Shown here: positions 36,572 to 46,382 of the stretch, piece after piece
Layout: each line of letters starts with the position of its first letter
Numbering within the stretch: the first letter of the stretch is position 1
Source of the DNA: Flavobacterium album
Lineage (GTDB): Bacteria > Bacteroidota > Bacteroidia > Flavobacteriales > Flavobacteriaceae
Direction: 5' to 3'
DNA length: 64,000 bases
NCBI RefSeq assembly: GCF_003096035.1
Contig: NZ_CP029186.1
Coordinates: 3,578,001 to 3,642,000, forward strand
Program-made: the position numbers and the translations under genes
The notes under the pieces: generated by a model
The model's database searches: none
Told to the model about the DNA's origin: nothing
Seen by the model: only the letters and a program-made list of their open reading frames with translations

Positions 36572-36925
36572 TTAACCAAGTGATGTCCTGGTTTTGGTCA
36601 TCAGTGCCGCCATGATCTCAAAAACACCCAGTATAGCATGTGGAAGATACAGTGTATCGGAAAAGCCGAAAAGCCACGGCGACAGCGCTAAAATGACACC
36701 GGAGATCGCATCAAGCGCCAAATGGACATGCATGGGTATGGCGCGTATCAGGCCCAGCTCATAGCGTGTGTGCAAGCTGTAGAACAATGCTGCCACCCCC
36801 GCTATAAGAAAGGAAAGGGCGGCCGGTGTATCAAGGGCAAGGCGGAGTATCCAGGGCATTGCTATAAGCAATACACCTGTGCCGTAGTCAAGAAATCCAT
36901 GGATTTTTGTAGTAATTGGTTTCAT
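36572..36925 (-). CDS. SPW-repeat membrane protein
   Basis: A 117-residue protein with four predicted membrane segments. Two halves repeat the pattern of a helix pair around a Pro-Trp motif: MPWILRLALD and SPWLFGFSD (the SPW signature). HGFLDY near the N-terminus and MHVHLALDAISG lie at matching positions of the two halves. Function is unknown in the family. Confidence 0.78.
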   Translation of the reverse strand: MKPITTKIHGFLDYGTGVLLIAMPWILRLALDTPAALSFLIAGVAALFYSLHTRYELGLIRAIPMHVHLALDAISGVILALSPWLFGFSDTLYLPHAILGVFEIMAALMTKTRTSLG

Positions 36926-37274
36926 GGTCGGGAGATCGTATTATTATTTGTTCAATTACAAATGCAGAAGATCAAATTTGGCGATTTTAAAATCTAAAAC
37001 AGTTATATAATTCATCATAATCATTGCATCCGGATGGTTCCGGTCAACGCCTGTTTGGATTTTTACATCTCCGGAAGCAGGATACTATGCAACGTTTTGG
37101 AAAAGCAAAGAATTCTGATACATATGCAAACTGATGCACATAGAAACTCCCTGAATTACAGCGTAAAACAATTATTTACGAGAGGTATCCCCGCGAAAAT
37201 AATTAGCAAATATTTATGATTGATAAACCGGTTGCTGGCATTATTACTGCATATTGAATTACAAATCACTTACT
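36926..37274. other. 349-bp intergenic region
   Basis: It lies between the divergent SPW gene and the hypothetical gene at 37275. It is AT-rich; I see no clear promoter, hairpin or ORF. Confidence 0.4.
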
Positions 37275-37655
37275 ATGCCTATTTACACAATGACCTTTGT
37301 TGACGAGGATAAACTCGGCCTGCGCGCAGAAAGCGTTAACGCAGCTGACAGAGTCAGGAAAATTGTGCTTGAAAAATTTCTGGGCCACAATTTTCAGCTG
37401 GCAGATTTCAATTGGTCCGGAAACTATGATTCGGATAATACACGCGCGTATTTCTTTGCACCTTACCGGTGCGAAACTGTTGTAGAGATACGCCTCGAAC
37501 TTGACATAGCAGCATTGGCTACCAGGGATGCCATTTATGATCAATGTCTCAGCGCCCTAAAAAATGGGGAGCTGGCCCTGCAGCACCTTGAACTGCCGGA
37601 TGACCGGTGCCCGCACAGCCATCACAGCCTGGTACATTTTGCCAGAACCGCCTGA
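37275..37655 (+). CDS. Hypothetical protein, 126 aa
   Basis: Start chosen at MPIYTMTFVDEDKL (37275). It is a soluble alpha/beta protein: strand IYTMTFVD, helix NAADRVRKIVLEKFLG, strand TRAYFFAPYRCETVVEIRLEL, helix RDAIYDQCLSALKNGELAL, and a His-rich tail (CPHSHHSLVHF) that could bind a metal. I do not recognise a family. It converges on the gene at 37678 with 22 bp between. Confidence 0.6.
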   Translation: MPIYTMTFVDEDKLGLRAESVNAADRVRKIVLEKFLGHNFQLADFNWSGNYDSDNTRAYFFAPYRCETVVEIRLELDIAALATRDAIYDQCLSALKNGELALQHLELPDDRCPHSHHSLVHFARTA

Positions 37656-37677
37656 TTCCATTTTTTATGCGAAGATA

Positions 37678-38208
37678 TTACTGATTTTTTTGCCTTTTGC
37701 GGTAAATCAGTAATGCCGTGATCGCTGTTGCCACAGCCGCTCCGGCGGCTACCTTTAGCAGGAAATTCTTCCTGTTGTATTCCATTTCGGCGCCCCAGCC
37801 CCGCTCATTGAAGTAGTCAGGTATATGGCCACGGCTTAGGTCACTGATTATGCCCTCCGCCACACCTACCCTGTCGGCAAGCATCAGCGGCAACCAATGC
37901 GCATAATCCGATTCACTGTATTTGAAGGCAAACCTTCTGATGGCGCCGCTCAGTCCCGATGGCGGCAGCGTAGTGCCAAAAACGGCCGGAAGGTTATTGC
38001 GCTCGGTAGACGTCAGTATCTCCACATCCCGGGCTTGCTGCGCAGGCCTTTCCCAGGTATAACCAAAGCGTTCTTCATCAGTGCGCCTTTTTATCGGGTA
38101 GGTAGGGTCATTTTTCAGGTCGGCGTCGATACCCCACCCTTTTATATGGCTGTACCCTTCGCTTAGCGCATTTGAAGGTACTGCAGGCAGATTATTATTA
38201 TTTTCCAT
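37678..38208 (-). CDS. Hypothetical tail-anchored protein
   Basis: A 176-residue protein starting at MENNNNLPAVPSN (38208), 10 bp after the alcohol dehydrogenase stop, so it is in the same operon. The body is hydrophilic with many Trp/Tyr (HIKGWGIDADL, RFGYTWERP, ERGWGAEMEYN). One membrane helix near the C-terminus (LLKVAAGAAVATAITALLIY) and a basic end (RKRQKNQ) suggest tail anchoring with the bulk in the cytoplasm. The middle segment (GLSGAIRRFAFKYSESDYAH) and DRVGVAEGIISDL look conserved in style, but I know no function. Linkage to an alcohol dehydrogenase suggests a role in the same stress response. Confidence 0.7.
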   Translation of the reverse strand: MENNNNLPAVPSNALSEGYSHIKGWGIDADLKNDPTYPIKRRTDEERFGYTWERPAQQARDVEILTSTERNNLPAVFGTTLPPSGLSGAIRRFAFKYSESDYAHWLPLMLADRVGVAEGIISDLSRGHIPDYFNERGWGAEMEYNRKNFLLKVAAGAAVATAITALLIYRKRQKNQ

Positions 38209-38218
38209 GGTTTTAGTT

Positions 38219-39376
38219 TTATATAGTTGCTGATGGCGGTATAAGTACGGTCTTGATGCAGCTGTCGAGCTTGGACGAAAATATATGGTAACCTTCCGCG
38301 GCTTCCTCCAACGGAATGCGGTGTGTAATGATCTCTTTAGGATTAATAACCCCATTCTTCACATGCTCGATCAGCCTTGGCAGCAATCTTTTTACAGAGG
38401 CCTGGTTGGCGCGTATTGTAATGCCTTTATTCACCACATTTCCTATCGGTACAAGCGCATCTATCGGGCCGTACACGCCTACAATAGAAACAATGCCGCC
38501 CTTCTTCACAGAATTTATAGCCCAGTGCAATGCGGTGGTAGACCCTCCCTGAAGCATCAGTTTGGTTCCCATAATATAGTTCAATGTATTGCCGGTGGCC
38601 TCGCAACCCACGGCATCGATACACACATCAGCACCTAAGGAGTCGGTGGCTTTTTTTAAAAATTCTACAGGGTCTTCCATAAAACTGAAATTATACGCCT
38701 CACACTGGGCAAATTTTTGGACGAATTCCAGGCGGTAATCAAGGTTATCAATAACGATAACCCTGCCCGCACCAAATAGCCAGGCAGACTTCGCGGCCAT
38801 GATTCCTATCGGACCTGCTCCGAAGACTACTACTGTATCTCCCGGAAGTATGCCTCCCATTTCTGCCGCCTGGTAGCCGGTTGGCACCACATCGGTCAGG
38901 AGGACGGCATCATCAGGATCCATCCACTCCGGTATCACCGTTGGGCCCACGTCAGCATACGGCACCCGTACAAACTCCGCCTGCCCGCCGTTATAACCGC
39001 CTGCCGTATGGGAGTAACCGAAGATACCACCTACAGCAGTTGCCTGTGCATTGGACTCGTGGCAATTGCCATAGAGTTCCTGACGGCAAAAAGCGCACTT
39101 TCCACAGGCGATGTTAAAGGGTACCATTACCCTGTCACCTACTTTCAGCTTGTGTACGGAAGAACCTGTCTCCACCACCTCACCGATAAATTCGTGGCCA
39201 AAGGTGCTGCCCACACGGGTGTCGGGCACAAGTCCATGATACAGGTGAAGGTCGGAACCGCAAATGCAGGAGCGAAGGACACGTACAATAGCATCCTCCG
39301 GATGTTCGATCTCAGGAATGGGGGCATCCCTGTCTACTCTTACCCTGTAGGGCCCTCTATAATTCATTGCTAGCAT
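38219..39376 (-). CDS. Zinc-dependent alcohol dehydrogenase (formaldehyde dehydrogenase-like)
   Basis: A 385-residue MDR-family protein. Catalytic zinc ligands: CICGSDLHLYHG and GHEFIGEVVE. Structural zinc Cys cluster: CGKCAFCRQELYGNC. The Rossmann motif is VFGAGPIGIMAA. Its length and the long insert near FGYSHTAGGYNGGQAEFVRV fit the glutathione-independent formaldehyde dehydrogenase-like branch of class III-type dehydrogenases. It oxidises an alcohol or aldehyde with NAD(P). It is the first gene of a two-gene operon with the tail-anchored protein. Confidence 0.9.
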   Translation of the reverse strand: MLAMNYRGPYRVRVDRDAPIPEIEHPEDAIVRVLRSCICGSDLHLYHGLVPDTRVGSTFGHEFIGEVVETGSSVHKLKVGDRVMVPFNIACGKCAFCRQELYGNCHESNAQATAVGGIFGYSHTAGGYNGGQAEFVRVPYADVGPTVIPEWMDPDDAVLLTDVVPTGYQAAEMGGILPGDTVVVFGAGPIGIMAAKSAWLFGAGRVIVIDNLDYRLEFVQKFAQCEAYNFSFMEDPVEFLKKATDSLGADVCIDAVGCEATGNTLNYIMGTKLMLQGGSTTALHWAINSVKKGGIVSIVGVYGPIDALVPIGNVVNKGITIRANQASVKRLLPRLIEHVKNGVINPKEIITHRIPLEEAAEGYHIFSSKLDSCIKTVLIPPSATI

Positions 39377-39553
39377 AGTCTGGCTTATTTATTTTAGTTA
39401 TATAGTTTCTAAATTACCACTTATTAACAGCTTCTCTTTACATCATTTCTACCAAAGCTTACATCATTAGGACTTAGGAGAAAAATCTAATTTTGAGGGC
39501 TCTCAATAAATGAAGGCTATTGTTTATAATACCTGTATTGAGCATGAAAATTA

Positions 39554-40729
39554 TTACGTTAACAACGGTGCCGCTGTTTCAGGTTCTGCCTGAAAATAGG
39601 CTGCGCCGGACACTGTACTTTCAGGTGTTGCTATAAGAGCGTTGCAACGAAACAGTGCAGCTGCCGTGTCGGGACACAGTACGCGGTTTTTGTAGAGGTC
39701 AAGGTCATAAATGCCGCAATTGCTGTAGCTGGACAGGTCGTCCCAATCAGGGCGGTCGGTCACGGGATAGATGCAGGCGCCAAGCAGCGGTATATTGTCA
39801 TTAAGCACTGCCACGCACTCCGCCGTGATCTCATCGATCCATTCTGCGCGGCCTTCGCCGAAATGCCCGGTCTCTGACAGGAAGATCGGCTTTTTATACC
39901 TAAGGTATGCCATACGCAGCAAATCGGCAACCCGTGCCCGCTTTAGCTCTGTTTCCGGCCATGGCAGTGTCCCTGTGCCGTGTTCCCACTGGCTGCTCCA
40001 GTAGTAATTAAAGCCCAGGATATCCAGATATTCCTCGCTGCCCCCCAGTTCGGGGCACATCCTGCCGGCAATGATGTCCATTGCCTGGAACTGGTGCCCG
40101 TTCAGGTTGCTGAGATGATCCGGGTCATCTTCCGGCCTGCCGTGAATACATATAAGCGGTTCTACAAGAATAATGCGGCAGTCAGGCGATACGACTTTAA
40201 GCACTCTTATGCCTTCAAGCGCGGCCTTACAGAGATGGTATTTTATATCAAAGCCGCAGTTGACCGCGAATGGCACGGTACCCCGCACGTCGCCCGAATG
40301 CCATGACAGGAAGCTGATCTCATTAATAGGCACGACAAAGAGTGGCTCTGAAGAAACGCTGTGGTAAAATTCGCCAAAAGCTTGGCACAGCGCTGTAAAC
40401 CGTCGGCAGAAATGGGGATGCGTGGGGTAGATACCATCGGGGTATCCAAAATGGCACAAGTCCCAAATCACCTGGATGCCCTTCTCATCAGCAAGGCGTA
40501 TGCGGTTTCCCACCTCAGAAAAGTCAAAAACGAACGGGGCGGTTTCCACCGCGCTCCAACAAATGCCCTCGCGGACTACCTTAATTCCCAGGTTGGCAAG
40601 TCCATCATAATCCTCTCCAGCACGGAGGTCGTGCTCCGTTTCTTTAAGGAGGTTGACACGGTCCCCGGAACGGTTGATATGGTCGGCACATTCGTAGCCG
40701 CCCATAAAGAAAGACCGGAAAGGACTCAT
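39554..40729 (-). CDS. Clan-A (GH1-like) glycoside hydrolase
   Basis: A 391-residue (beta/alpha)8 protein without a signal peptide. An early strand GIKVVREGICWSAVE, acid/base Glu in VVPINEISFLS and nucleophile Glu in IFLSETGHFGEG have the spacing of clan A beta-glycosidases. It overlaps the UDP-galactopyranose mutase gene by 4 bp (ATGA), and that gene overlaps the glycosyltransferase in the same way, so the three are co-translated. The cytosolic location and partners suggest it trims or remodels a sugar product. The substrate is unknown. Confidence 0.75.
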   Translation of the reverse strand: MSPFRSFFMGGYECADHINRSGDRVNLLKETEHDLRAGEDYDGLANLGIKVVREGICWSAVETAPFVFDFSEVGNRIRLADEKGIQVIWDLCHFGYPDGIYPTHPHFCRRFTALCQAFGEFYHSVSSEPLFVVPINEISFLSWHSGDVRGTVPFAVNCGFDIKYHLCKAALEGIRVLKVVSPDCRIILVEPLICIHGRPEDDPDHLSNLNGHQFQAMDIIAGRMCPELGGSEEYLDILGFNYYWSSQWEHGTGTLPWPETELKRARVADLLRMAYLRYKKPIFLSETGHFGEGRAEWIDEITAECVAVLNDNIPLLGACIYPVTDRPDWDDLSSYSNCGIYDLDLYKNRVLCPDTAAALFRCNALIATPESTVSGAAYFQAEPETAAPLLT

Positions 40730-41868
40730 AAGCTTGCTGGTGTTAGGGTTATATCGACATCCTTCTCTAGTGCCTTAAAAAGATCAAGGGCATTCTTGAA
40801 AGCCTGATCCATATTGAAATACTTGTAATTGGCAAGCCTCCCTACAAAATAGACATCCAGAACCAATGCAGCTTCATCCCTGTATTTTTCATAGATCTCC
40901 TGGTTCTTCGGATTAGGAACCGGGTAATAAGGCTCCCCTTCATCGGTTGTATATTCCCTGACTACAGTTGTCTTTTCAGATTGCTGGCTGCCAAAGTGTT
41001 TGTATTCGATGATCCTTGTAAAGTCTACTTCCTGCCCGGGATAGTTAACCACGGAATTTTCCTGGAAGAATTCGGTATCAACGGTTTCACTAACAAAATT
41101 GATCGACCTGTATTCCAGCTTGTCCTCAAGGCTGTGCTTAAAGTCAAAAAAGCGGTCGATAGGGCCCGTATAAAAAAGTTTTTCGTAGCCTTCAATCTGT
41201 TCCCGTATTTCAAAGAAATCAATATTTAATACGACCTCGATATTAGGATGGTCGAGTATGCGTTCGAACAACTTTGTATAACCTCCTTTCGGCAGCGCCT
41301 GGTAGGTATCCGAAAAATACCGGTCATCATAATTTGTCCGGACAGGTATGCGATCCAGTACAGATGCATCAAGTTCTTCCGGATATTTATCCCATTGTTT
41401 TTTTGTGTAGTGCCTGAACATCTTTTCATACAGCACCGGCCCAACCTTGTTCAGGGCTGCTTCCCTGCCATCCGCAGGGGCATCAACGGCCTGCCTGTTT
41501 TCGTCCAGCCAGTCTTTCATTTCGGCTTCAGAGCTTATAGCCGTGCCAAACAGCGCATTGACGGTTGTTATATTTACAGGGATTGGCACCAATGAACCAT
41601 CTACGTTGGCGAGTACCTTGTGCTCCCAGGGATACCAGTCGGCAAACTTGTTTACATATTCCCATACCTGTTCTTCATTAGTATGAAAAAGATGGGCACC
41701 GTATTTAGAGACCAGGATACCGTTCTCATCTGTATAATCATAGCAGTTGCCTGCTATATGATTCCTTTTTTCAATAACCAGCACTTTCTTTCCTGCTTTG
41801 GCATACTGCTCAGCGAGAACAGCACCCGATATTCCTGCCCCGATAATTACTATATCTGCACTCCTCAT
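40726..41868 (-). CDS. glf: UDP-galactopyranose mutase
   Basis: A 380-residue FAD protein. The N-terminal FAD motif is VIIGAGISGAVLAEQYAKAG with EKRNHIAGNCYDY next. Substrate-loop residues are seen in HLFHTNEEQVWEYV, VPIPVN and RIPVRTNYDDRYFSDTYQALPKGGY. A C-terminal VYFVGRLANYKYFNMDQAF is typical. It converts UDP-galactopyranose to UDP-galactofuranose for cell-surface glycans. It is between a glycosyltransferase and a glycosidase with 4-bp overlaps on both sides. Confidence 0.95.
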   Translation of the reverse strand: MRSADIVIIGAGISGAVLAEQYAKAGKKVLVIEKRNHIAGNCYDYTDENGILVSKYGAHLFHTNEEQVWEYVNKFADWYPWEHKVLANVDGSLVPIPVNITTVNALFGTAISSEAEMKDWLDENRQAVDAPADGREAALNKVGPVLYEKMFRHYTKKQWDKYPEELDASVLDRIPVRTNYDDRYFSDTYQALPKGGYTKLFERILDHPNIEVVLNIDFFEIREQIEGYEKLFYTGPIDRFFDFKHSLEDKLEYRSINFVSETVDTEFFQENSVVNYPGQEVDFTRIIEYKHFGSQQSEKTTVVREYTTDEGEPYYPVPNPKNQEIYEKYRDEAALVLDVYFVGRLANYKYFNMDQAFKNALDLFKALEKDVDITLTPASL

Positions 41869-42998
41869 ACTATAGCATTCTCTTTAATTAGTTCGTTCAT
41901 CTTGTTGGCGGTAGCATCCCATGAAGTATTTTCGAGAATCAGTTTATATTTATTCGATATAAAAGGATTTTGGTGGCCTTTAATCGCCTCGTCTATAGCG
42001 GCTGCAAATTCCTGCGGAGTAGCTACGATAGGCACGCAATTCTTGTAATCGCGCACGACATCGCGTATGGCAGTCGAAATAATTGGTTTTCCAGCAGCCA
42101 TATACTCCAGGGTTTTGGTCGGGCTGATAAACTTTGTCGCATCGTTCAGGGCAAAAGGCATCATCGCTATGGCGAATGCTTTCAGGTACGCCGGAAGCTC
42201 GTTGTAGCCTTTCATTCCGAGGTAATGGATGTTATCAAGTCGCGGCAGCTCATGTTCGCCAATCTTGGCAAGCGGCCCTATCATTACAAAGGAAACATCC
42301 GGCTTCAGGGCAGCTGTTTCCTTTAGCAGTTCCAGGTCAATACGCTCGTCAATAACCCCGAAGTAGCCTACAATCGGAGACGGGATCGTGCTGATATCTT
42401 CCGGAATCGCAATGCCGTTCTGGGCCTTTGCGAAATGCGCCTGGTCTACAGAACTTGGGAAACAATGTACGTTATCGTGCAGCAGCGATTTGGATTCATA
42501 CAGCGATTTTCCGCCGGTAAACACTATATCCGCATTAGCAACCAGGTATTTTTCCTGCTCTATCAGTTTCTCCGGCGCTCCCTTAAACAGCGAGAGCTCA
42601 TCCATGCAATCGTAAACTATGGTATCGAACTTAAAATGATCCAGCAGCCGAACGAATGAGGCAGAGTAAAACCAGCCTGTAGCAACATTTGCACTATTAA
42701 CGTATTGCGGCAGGATGGTAGCGATCTCATCGATAGACTTTACGTTTGGCTGGAGGATGTGAAGGGTATCACTTATCACGTTCAGCCTGCTGCCCTGCTC
42801 ATTGTCACGATGCCATGGCTCCTCTATCAGCAGGATTTTGCTGTGGCCCGCGAACCTGCTTATTATGTGTTGCGGCCTTTGGTAAACGAAGTCCCACCTG
42901 AGGTGGCAAAATACAATCATATCGTATGATTGGGCTTCATTATTAGAAACACGGGTAGTAGTAGCCTCTCTGGCAGTTTGTTTGATTGATGGTTGCAT
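41865..42998 (-). CDS. GT-B fold glycosyltransferase
   Basis: A 377-residue protein. The N-terminal Rossmann half begins MIVFCHLRWDFVYQRPQHI, a start seen in glycosyltransferases linked to Galf synthesis. The C-terminal half has the donor-binding region YFGVIDERIDLELL, MIGPLAKIG and the loop KTLEYMAAGKPIISTAIRDV (the EX7E-like region of GT4). It is the first gene of a three-gene operon with glf and the GH1-like gene. It probably transfers a sugar, perhaps Galf, to a surface glycan. Confidence 0.82.
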   Translation of the reverse strand: MQPSIKQTAREATTTRVSNNEAQSYDMIVFCHLRWDFVYQRPQHIISRFAGHSKILLIEEPWHRDNEQGSRLNVISDTLHILQPNVKSIDEIATILPQYVNSANVATGWFYSASFVRLLDHFKFDTIVYDCMDELSLFKGAPEKLIEQEKYLVANADIVFTGGKSLYESKSLLHDNVHCFPSSVDQAHFAKAQNGIAIPEDISTIPSPIVGYFGVIDERIDLELLKETAALKPDVSFVMIGPLAKIGEHELPRLDNIHYLGMKGYNELPAYLKAFAIAMMPFALNDATKFISPTKTLEYMAAGKPIISTAIRDVVRDYKNCVPIVATPQEFAAAIDEAIKGHQNPFISNKYKLILENTSWDATANKMNELIKENAIV

Positions 42999-43547
42999 CT
43001 GTTTATATTTAGTTGTTATGCTTTTTTAGCATCGGGGCGATCCCGGCTGAATTGGTATCCCGATATATTTACGCCAGCCGGCCAACGGATTTAGCGTACC
43101 AGGGCTATATCGGGAGTAATAGTTATGGGTGCAGGCTTTACAAATTACCTTGTTTGCTGCAGTAATGGATTACATAATTTTTCTGATGCATTGCACAATC
43201 CTGCGAATTACAGGTCGGGACAAAACCATAATAGCGGGAAGGCCTGATCTGAAAATACAAAAGTTTTATAATCGCATCTTCCTGATGCGGATTTCGGGGA
43301 TGGCGGGATCTTTATCTGGCCTCATCCTGTAAGAGGCTCTGCAATTCAATGGTGGCATATCGTTCTTTTTATTTTAAAAGTACAACATCATTGTTGCTAT
43401 GATTTGAAAACTATTATAAAATTATCTTAAAGGACATGAGGATGTAAATGATCGGAAAAATTATGCAAAACAGAGATGTTTTATAAGATATAATTAGCAG
43501 TAAATTACAAACGCTATCAGTAAATTCGTAACCTTAAACGTCCAGTA
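42999..43547. other. 549-bp intergenic region
   Basis: It lies between the divergent glycosyltransferase and UvrA-like genes. A 67-codon plus-strand frame (43129-43332) lacks a ribosome site and reads unlike a protein. A short G/C-rich dyad is seen near 43036-43066. No RNA or clear promoter was recognised. Confidence 0.45.
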
Positions 43548-46082
43548 ATGACCAAAAAAGACAACTCTGCAAAAAATGATTTTACCGGCTTTGTAAAGGT
43601 AAAGGGAGCGCGGGAACACAATCTCAAAAATATTGATGTAAGCATTCCACGCGATGCTCTTGTGGTGTTTACGGGCATTTCCGGTTCCGGAAAGTCTTCA
43701 CTGGCATTTGGAACGCTATACGCTGAGGCACAACGCAGGTACCTTGATTCTGTTTCGCCTTATGCACGGCGTCTTTTTAACCAGATGGCTATACCCGAAG
43801 TGGATGAGATCGAGGGATTGCCGCCGGCTGTAGCCCTGCAGCAGCAGCGTGGCTCGGTTAGTACCCGCTCGTCGGTAGGAAGCGTGACAACGATCTCCAA
43901 CCTGCTCCGTATGCTTTACTCGAGGGCCGGTGATTATCCTAAAGGGCAATCCATTATATATGCCGAGGCTTTTTCACCTAACACGCCCGAAGGCGCATGC
44001 CCCGTTTGCCATGGGCTCGGAAATGTTTATGAAGTTACCGAGGAATCTATGGTTCCCGATGATTCGCTTACCATTCGCGAGCGTGCAGTTGCCGCATGGC
44101 CATTGGCGTGGCAGGGACAAAACCAGCGCGACATACTCACCACGCTGGGATACGATGTAGATATACCCTGGCGGGAGTTGCCTAAAGAAACCCGCGACTG
44201 GATACTCTTTACCGATGAACAACCTGTAGTTCCGGTTTATGCTAACCGTCCTCCCGTAGAAGTACGTAATGCACTCAGGAGAAAATTAACCCCTGACTAT
44301 ATGGGGACGTTTACCGGGGCAAAGCGTTATGTAATGCACACCTTTGCAAACACCCAAAGCGCCCTGATGAAAAAAAGGGTCGCACAATATATGATCAGCA
44401 GCGTTTGCCCGGAATGCCATGGCAAGCGGTTGAGGAAGGCATCGCTGTCGGTTAAATTTGCAGGCTATGATATTGCAGAGATGAGCCGGCTCTCCTTAGA
44501 GGAAATTGCCGGTATTTTCAGCTCCTATGTAACACCGCTCGCAGAGCAGCTTTCAAAATCCGGTAAAGAGCATCCGGAGAAAACCATTGTGGCTTTCCGC
44601 ATAGCAGAAGATCTTATAGCAAGGCTTAATGTCATTTTAGATCTGGGGCTGGGTTATCTCACCCTTGAAAGAAGCACCCCCACCCTATCGCCCGGAGAAC
44701 TTCAGCGATTGCGCCTTGCCACCCAGGTGCGGTCTAACCTTTTTGGCGTGGTCTATGTTCTCGACGAACCTTCGGCCGGGCTTCACCCTGCTGATACTGA
44801 AGCGCTGCTCAGGGCGCTTGACCGCCTGAAGCAATCCGGCAATTCACTGTTTGTAGTCGAACATGAAATTGATGTAATACGCCATGCCGACTGGATTGTT
44901 GATGTAGGCCCCGCCGCCGGCGAACTTGGGGGGCAGGTGTTGTATAGCGGCCCGCCGCAAGGCCTCAGGGATATTGAAGCTTCAATTACTAAACATTACA
45001 TTTTTGACCGAAAAGCCAAAGCTTCACCCCGGGAGAATAACCCGAAAGGCTGGCTTAAACTCGAAGGTGTCACAAGAAACAACCTGAATGATCTTTCCAT
45101 TGCATTTCCTCTTGGCGTATTCACAAGTGTTACAGGAGTGTCGGGTTCCGGAAAAAGCAGCCTTGTGAGTCAGGTGCTTGTGGAATTGGTTGGGGAATAT
45201 CTAGGATCCCCTGTAGCTGAAGCAAAAGAAGAAGCTGAAGACCCGCTGGAGCAAAATGCCCCATCAATTCTGGAAGGAAAAATTATTGAGGGAATGGATC
45301 TGATAAAGCGGCTTGTAGTGGTCGACCAAAAACCCATAGGAAGGACACCGAGATCCAATCTTGCAACCTATACCGGGCTGTTTGACAACATCAGGAAACT
45401 GTTTGCCTCTACTAAGTTAGCAAAATCGAGAAGGTATGATGCCGGAAGGTTCTCCTTTAATGTTGCCAAAGGACGATGCCCACACTGCCAGGGTGAAGGT
45501 TTTGTGATGGTAGAACTGCTTTTCCTGCCAAGCGTATATTCCCCGTGCCCTACCTGCGACGGTACACGCTATAACAAACAAACCCTTGAGGTAACATATA
45601 ATGACCTGAATATTGCAGAGGTTCTTAACCTGACCGTCGACCAGGCATACGAATTCTTTAATGGCGATAAGGCGGTAGCACACGCGCTGGATACGATACG
45701 GCAGGTTGGCCTTGGCTACCTGCGGTTAGGCCAGCCGGCTACCGAACTTTCAGGCGGCGAAGCACAGCGCATCAAACTTGCTACAGAACTGCAAAGGCAG
45801 CAGCATGGAAATACGCTTTATATATTAGATGAGCCGACTACCGGGCTGCATCCCTCTGATGTTGAAAAGCTGTTAGTGCAGCTCAAAGGATTAGTGACTG
45901 CAGGAAATACGGTAATTGTGGTTGAGCACGACATGGATGTTATTGCCGAAAGTGACTGGGTTATCGATATAGGCCCCGGCGCGGGCAGCAAGGGAGGTAC
46001 TATAGTAGCCGCAGGAACTCCTGTACATGTAGCAAAAAGCAAGACAAGCCGGACAGCGCCCTACCTGGCAGCACACCTGTAA
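43548..46082 (+). CDS. UvrA-like ABC excinuclease subunit (short, UvrA2 class)
   Basis: An 844-residue protein, about 100 shorter than canonical UvrA (about 940). Two ABC ATPase modules are seen: Walker [14 protein letters not shown] and [13 protein letters not shown]; signatures [13 protein letters not shown] and [13 protein letters not shown]; Walker [14 protein letters not shown] and [12 protein letters not shown]. Zinc Cys clusters: [32 protein letters not shown]. The missing length probably reflects loss of part of the insertion that binds UvrB, as in UvrA2 proteins linked to DNA-damage or drug tolerance. No uvrB or uvrC is nearby. A terminator follows. Confidence 0.88.
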   Translation: MTKKDNSAKNDFTGFVKVKGAREHNLKNIDVSIPRDALVVFTGISGSGKSSLAFGTLYAEAQRRYLDSVSPYARRLFNQMAIPEVDEIEGLPPAVALQQQRGSVSTRSSVGSVTTISNLLRMLYSRAGDYPKGQSIIYAEAFSPNTPEGACPVCHGLGNVYEVTEESMVPDDSLTIRERAVAAWPLAWQGQNQRDILTTLGYDVDIPWRELPKETRDWILFTDEQPVVPVYANRPPVEVRNALRRKLTPDYMGTFTGAKRYVMHTFANTQSALMKKRVAQYMISSVCPECHGKRLRKASLSVKFAGYDIAEMSRLSLEEIAGIFSSYVTPLAEQLSKSGKEHPEKTIVAFRIAEDLIARLNVILDLGLGYLTLERSTPTLSPGELQRLRLATQVRSNLFGVVYVLDEPSAGLHPADTEALLRALDRLKQSGNSLFVVEHEIDVIRHADWIVDVGPAAGELGGQVLYSGPPQGLRDIEASITKHYIFDRKAKASPRENNPKGWLKLEGVTRNNLNDLSIAFPLGVFTSVTGVSGSGKSSLVSQVLVELVGEYLGSPVAEAKEEAEDPLEQNAPSILEGKIIEGMDLIKRLVVVDQKPIGRTPRSNLATYTGLFDNIRKLFASTKLAKSRRYDAGRFSFNVAKGRCPHCQGEGFVMVELLFLPSVYSPCPTCDGTRYNKQTLEVTYNDLNIAEVLNLTVDQAYEFFNGDKAVAHALDTIRQVGLGYLRLGQPATELSGGEAQRIKLATELQRQQHGNTLYILDEPTTGLHPSDVEKLLVQLKGLVTAGNTVIVVEHDMDVIAESDWVIDIGPGAGSKGGTIVAAGTPVHVAKSKTSRTAPYLAAHL

Positions 46083-46112
46083 TACTACAAAACAAGGCAT
46101 ACTTATCAAAAG

Positions 46113-46140
46113 AAAAAGGATCGTATTTGAACGATCTTTT
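46113..46140 (+). terminator. Intrinsic terminator after the UvrA-like gene
   Basis: GATCGT (46119-46124) pairs with ACGATC (46131-46136), extended by an A tract pairing with TTTT across a one-base bulge; a T run follows. It can also serve the convergent DUF3606 gene. Confidence 0.65.
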
Positions 46141-46146
46141 AACTTT

Positions 46147-46329
46147 CTATTGCTCCCTGAGGTAAGCTTCGACCTTATCAGGGTTATTGCTTCCGGAGGA
46201 CTTTATAGCATCTAATAGCTCCTGTTTGCTTACTCCGAATTTCTCCGACCAATAGCGCACCTCATAATCTTCTGATGTATTGATGCGATTACGGTCAGGG
46301 CTGCCTGTTTTTGATTTGTCGTCACTCAT
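46147..46329 (-). CDS. DUF3606 small protein
   Basis: A 60-residue protein. The pattern DRNRINTSEDYEVRYWSEKFGVSKQEL (in parts) followed by LLDAIKSSGSNNPDKVEAYL is that of DUF3606, a short helix-turn-helix-like fold often near stress genes in Proteobacteria and Bacteroidota. Function is unknown. Confidence 0.85.
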   Translation of the reverse strand: MSDDKSKTGSPDRNRINTSEDYEVRYWSEKFGVSKQELLDAIKSSGSNNPDKVEAYLREQ

Positions 46330-46382
46330 AGTGTTTTAATTTATTATTTTACATTAATTATAGCTGTACTGTTATGGCGGTA

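Noticed and set aside
43129..43332. 67-codon frame between the glycosyltransferase and UvrA-like genes
   Set aside because: No ribosome site and no recognisable pattern in an AT-rich spacer.
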